Below, piece by piece: positions 59,601 to 64,000 of a stretch of DNA of 64,000 bases. This stretch comes from Biscogniauxia marginata (lineage: Eukaryota; Ascomycota; Sordariomycetes; Xylariales; Xylariaceae), in the NCBI GenBank assembly GCA_022695795.1, contig MU404109.1, forward strand, positions 62,001 to 126,000, given 5' to 3'. The position numbers were made by a program, and so were the translations under genes. The notes beneath the pieces are model-generated. The model had not been told where the DNA came from. It saw only the letters and a program-made list of their open reading frames with translations, and did no database searches. Every line of letters starts with the position of its first letter. The stretch's first letter is position 1.

Positions 59601-62600
59601 TCATCTTGGTTGTTTTGGTTTGGTGTTTGTTTCCCTGCTTGAGGCTCAAAAGTCCATTGTTTTTCGTGGCCTACAGCGGCCGACCTGCAGTAGACCGTTT
59701 TGACGATGCATGTATGTATTTATCGGAAGTATGTACTGCTGCTACTACCTTAGGTACATATTTACAAGTACGTATAGGTAGTTGGCCATGTTTGGGTATA
59801 CCTACTTAGCCTACATGTACACATGTACTGTAGCATGCCTAACCCTACATGTGTGGAGGGCTCTTACCTCTAGCTTCAACTTAATATCATGCGATGGATA
59901 AAAGCACCCGTACCACGCCTTCCGCTAGCAAGTTCAGCTTACACAGTACATGCATGCTAGTGTATGTAGGTACCTCCAAGTAATTGACAATCTCTATTTC
60001 TTTTTTTTTCCTTTCTAATTTTTTTCTTTTCTTCTTTATGACTTGTCTCCTCATGTCATCCTTCCCACCGTCCCCCCCCCCCTACCGCGTCTACCATTAC
60101 CTAAGATGGCAAAGGCATTGTCATGGGCAGCCACTACAAAAGGTACCTTGAAGAAAGTACCTAAACTTTCTATACGTACCTAAGTCCAGACCCACCACGT
60201 CATCCATCATCCCATCAGCTTGGAGTCGTCAGGCTTGGGGATATTCCACTTTCGACATGCAAACCCTGCCAGCCTTAAAGGCCTTGTCTCGCTCTCGCTC
60301 CATTCCTCGACGTCTCCGTAACCGAACATAACAGGCATTGAAATCCCATTCCAAAAGAAGGCACTGATACTGACAATCAATTACTGTCCTTTTTCACCTT
60401 TCTTCTTCTTCTTCTTCTCTTTCCTCTATTTTCTTGCACTTTGCCGGCCGTAAATGCCAGCCGGGCCCTTGGACTCCCCAGCTCGCACCCTTGGTAACAA
60501 ATCATTACCTAGCAGATTTGATCAGCAACCAACATGCTCTCCGGAGCTTCTCCCGTCTTGTTGTAGACCCAAGCGAACGGGTCTGCAAAAGTACTAGTGT
60601 GCGCGGGCGGCCTCAGCGAAACCCCCTTGGGTCCCAACTCGCTGGTCCGGCCCTTTTGTCGGGATACCAAAAGAAACAGGAATAACTGAGAAGGAAAAAA
60701 TAAAATAAAAGGAAATAAAGCAACCTACAACCTCCTTACGTTGACACCGCAAACTTGGGCAAACTTGATACTATTTACAATCTAACACTAATGGCGCACC
60801 CCTTCGAGATAACCGAGTATCATGCTCATGCTGCCGTCTGCTGCGGTGGATAGCACCGGGTATGTGCGCCTCGTGCTTGCGGGCCTGTTGGTCTTCAATC
60901 CGCGGAGGCGAGCAGGTACACCTGAATGTAACAACGGGCCTTTTCCCGCTTTGACTGTTACCTTTTACCATTTGCGGAATGGCAGAGGTGTGACACTGCC
61001 CAGTACTTGCCCCGAATGCAGGCAGTGCCTATCGTCGAGTCTCACCAAGCTGATGCAGGCAAGCCAGGAGTAGGATATGACAAGCATCGAGATCTGCCCG
61101 GCTGTACGTAACAACATGTCCTTCACCGACAAGTCGATCGGCTCGGCAGCCAGGAAGAAAACCTCACCCCGGGCTCGTACATACCTATACCTTAGGGGCA
61201 TTACAAGATACGTAGGTATTCACAGATATACGTAATTCTAGCCAACCATTTCAACGGACCGTCCTCTTCCTGCGAGGCTGGAACAGCCCCCAATATGCTC
61301 GGTCTTATTTTATTTTATAGACCTAGGTTAGGTCAAGAGGCTGTCGTTTGCTGTTGCTGTGTTGCAGCTGTTATTCTGGGCTACCCAGCGGGAGCGCGGA
61401 CCAGAGTCAGAGCGTACTGTAGAGAGCGCGCAGATCTCTCCGGCTACGAATAGCATAGCATTATGGATGATTTCGGCCTCATTACGACCCTCCTAGTGCC
61501 TGGCCCGTCCGGTGCCCTGCCTAGGTACCGATGTACCTACACCAACCGTTCATCACCAGCCTGACTAAACTACATATCTTCCTACTCCGCTTTCCAGTGC
61601 TTACCTACATACATAGTGCTATGCTAGTGCTGGTACAATGAGGGGTAAATAGCGAACCTTATCGGTGTCGAATGCAAGGAGGACGCAGCACCCACGCGGC
61701 GGCATTACCGTAGCCGCATGACCATTCTGTTCAACTGTCATGCACGCTCTATCACAATTCCCCATACAGAAAAGAGAAAATAAAAAGGGGTTAAAGAAGC
61801 TTCTCGTGCCTTATCGGCTACCAAGCGACGTCCGCTCGACTGGGGACACCCGTTCGTTTCTAAGAAAAGAACACAGTGGTTTCACACGTAGACGCGGTAT
61901 ACCTATCCCAGCCTGGATGCGTCTCGTCCAATGTCATTTTCCCTGTCGGGTGTGAGGGAGCTGCAGCGCATGGCCAATGAATAATAATAGACCGCTTAAG
62001 GAGACAACGTCCTCCACGAATGGCGGCAAAGAGGTCCGATCAAAGAGCTTGACGTTTCGCGATAAGCGCTTTGCGTCCAGCTTCTCGAACCCTGCCAATG
62101 TTTAGAAACGCTCCGGAGAAGTCTGCAGCAGAAACACTGGACTGGTCACGTTCAGAAACCAGGACCTCACGTAATAATACAAGTTGGGCTGTTGCACGTA
62201 GCAGCAACCCTGATGGGACCGGGTTGACGGGGTTAGCGCACTGTTCTATGATCGCGTTGCTAAAATTATCCTCTAGACCACACAGTCGACCGTGGATCTC
62301 ATCTTGTCCCGAGTTTGCGGATGGTCGTATAACATGCCTCGACCGTTGATAACACCTGTTATTATACCTACCTACTTCACCGACCGTAGTTTTGGCCGTG
62401 ATCTAATCTGCTATACTGCTACTAATGCTGTTAACCTGGCAGCCTGGCTAGTAGTATGCGACTGGCCCCGCGGCACCGGGGAGACAAGATCCCCTAGCAA
62501 CACAGGCAAGGCCGGCAATCACTAATGGCTGCTGCTGCATACGGGTACATATAGTATGGGCCCTTTTCGGAAAGGTGTGAATGCGACACCCCTGTTAGGG

Positions 62601-64000
62601 AACTTTCTGACTAGGAAAAAAAAGAGGCGGGAGTCGGGAGCAGCCAACCCAGCAGCCTAGCTAACCCTCGCGGCAACCGGATGAGCTGTGTTGCAGCACG
62701 GCAACATGGACAAACTATTTACAGCTTTCATGGCGGCCGTTGATATGTGGCCATGACTACTCCGTACTTCTTATCTCAACTACAAGGGGATGCGAATGCC
62801 AGACTATCATCAAGTCTCACCTCGCATTCGCATTCACTAGGTGCTATATCGAAGGGGAAAAGGCAGACCACGCTCAGGTCCAAATGCTTTAGCGTCTAGC
62901 AGTGAATTGGCCCACCTACATAGCTATTGCCTCTCGGGTTGAATAGTCATCAACGCACGCTTGTCAAGGAACAATACGAGACATTTGTGACGAGGGATAC
63001 GTACATGCGTTAGCTGCAAATCCGAGACTTTGTCGCCTCTATAGATTAGACGCGAGTACTCCGTACCAGTGCATCATACCCCATCGTAGCCCTGGACATT
63101 CTCGACATCACACGCCCGCGTCAAATTGCATGACAGCCGGACCCCTGTCTCTAGCTGCCCATTGGCCATGGGCGAAGGAGAACTAAGCCCATCCGTTTCG
63201 TCACCACACCCGCCGGCACTGCTCGTTCTTGCTAGGCTCCCCAGAGCTGGTGTTTCTTGTTGGCGGGGCCCTGAGAGGCTTGGCAAAAAAGAAGAATACC
63301 TAATGATTCTACGACCGGGTGGAATTTGGTGTCGCTAATGGCTGTGCCGCGCGAGCGCTTCCACCAGATCGAGGACCCTTCAAACTCCTCAGATCCTTCC
63401 AATCGCACGGACGTCTCCCTGCAACTCTCACTTTAGGACCAACAACGACGATGCCGTGTTATTTTTCGATTATCCGATAACGTCTTGCTGGCTCTGGTGC
63501 TTGGGCATAGCGAGACCCACGAGACTGTGATATTTGTATATATTGTTTGATTTATTAATCCCTCGCGCATCGTCGCGGTATTGTCGGTCTGTCAAGACGA
63601 AGGCGACCCTCAACAACAGACGTAGCACGGGCCGAAAGTGCTGCACCTATCATAATTCAGATTGGGATACAGACTAAAGCGCAGCGAATCGGACGGCGCC
63701 GTACCTGTACCGACGACAAACCCCGGTGCAACATAAGAGGGGGCTGGCTGACTGGTGACATGGACGTAGGCGCAAGTGCGCAAGATTAGATCCACGTCTC
63801 CCAACGGCCGTCGTGGATAATGAAGGCCAGCGACAGTCAATTGGATGAGATCAACATGCTGATTGCCCAAGGGGAGCAATGGCAAACACCATGACGCCGC
63901 TCTTCTCTCCAGAGACTACACTGGAGCTGAATCCTCCACGCCCAGGGGGGGTCAGATAGGTGTGCGGTAGCATCGCTGGTAGCCGCAACACACATGATCC

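Larger units (their letters stand above)
54716..64000. other. Gene-free right end, 9.3 kb
   Basis: I find no convincing coding region in the last 9.3 kb. The longest open frames (for example minus strand 58984-59310 and plus 62071-62349) are about 100 codons and low in any family signal. The stretch holds G-rich, CT-rich and GTGAG repeats (listed separately), TACCTAGGTA-type words (55103-55113, 56811, 59749, 59966, 61521) and a pyrimidine tract at about 60396-60440. It may be regulatory DNA of a gene beyond the window or decayed repeats. Confidence 0.45.

Noticed and set aside
1..64000. CRISPR array, bacterial operons, rRNA
   Set aside because: Nothing of the kind is visible; the gene structure is fungal with spliceosomal introns.

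Overview
This window is genomic DNA from a filamentous ascomycete, most likely a sordariomycete. The genes are split by short introns (about 50-210 nt) with GTRNGT-type donors and CTRAC-like branch sites. The set is fungal: autophagy ATG2, SWR1-complex SWC4, Mediator Med1, a Yck-type casein kinase, AIM24, plus AA9 and PL3 plant-cell-wall enzymes and a Pth11/SAT4-type rhodopsin-domain protein. No species can be fixed from sequence alone. Exon models were built by hand from splice signals, reading-frame continuity and family motifs.

Layout, left to right. (1) 0.65-9.5 kb: ATG2 and an unusual HGD/DFD kinase-like gene, both on +. (2) 10.7-23.3 kb: an accessory, plant-interaction-like stretch. It holds an intron-rich secreted AA9 polysaccharide monooxygenase (+), a six-exon cytochrome P450 (-), a seven-helix rhodopsin-domain membrane protein (+), a small secreted cysteine-containing protein resembling Ecp2/Hce2 effectors (+) and a secreted PL3 pectate lyase (-). 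(3) 25.9-34.9 kb, all on -: Mediator subunit 1, an unrecognised 711-residue disordered protein with four copies of a short motif, and a fungal transcription-factor-domain protein whose 5' end is unclear. (4) 38.3-42.4 kb, both on -: an AIM24-family protein and an isopenicillin-N-synthase-like 2-oxoglutarate/Fe(II) oxygenase. (5) 47.9-54.7 kb: Yck-type casein kinase (+), a p24/emp24 cargo receptor (-) and SWC4 (+). (6) 54.7-64 kb: about 9.3 kb with no convincing gene but several simple-sequence tracts.

The genes do not form one pathway. ATG2, MED1, the casein kinase, p24 and SWC4 are conserved housekeeping genes in separate processes. The 10.7-23.3 kb genes read as an inserted or locally evolved set for plant biomass attack and environment sensing: lignocellulose oxidation, pectin cleavage, a putative effector, a membrane sensor and an oxidative tailoring enzyme. 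No polyketide, peptide or terpene synthase is present, so this is not a classical secondary-metabolite cluster.

Points of most interest: three introns whose best models use a GC-AG boundary with an identical GCATGT donor; a terminal intron in the casein kinase that decides whether the CCG tail is C-terminal; two competing last-exon acceptors in the AIM24 gene; the four-fold motif in the 29.4-31.6 kb protein; a palindromic TACCTAGGTA-like word scattered through intergenic DNA; and a G-rich, quadruplex-capable tract near 55.6 kb.
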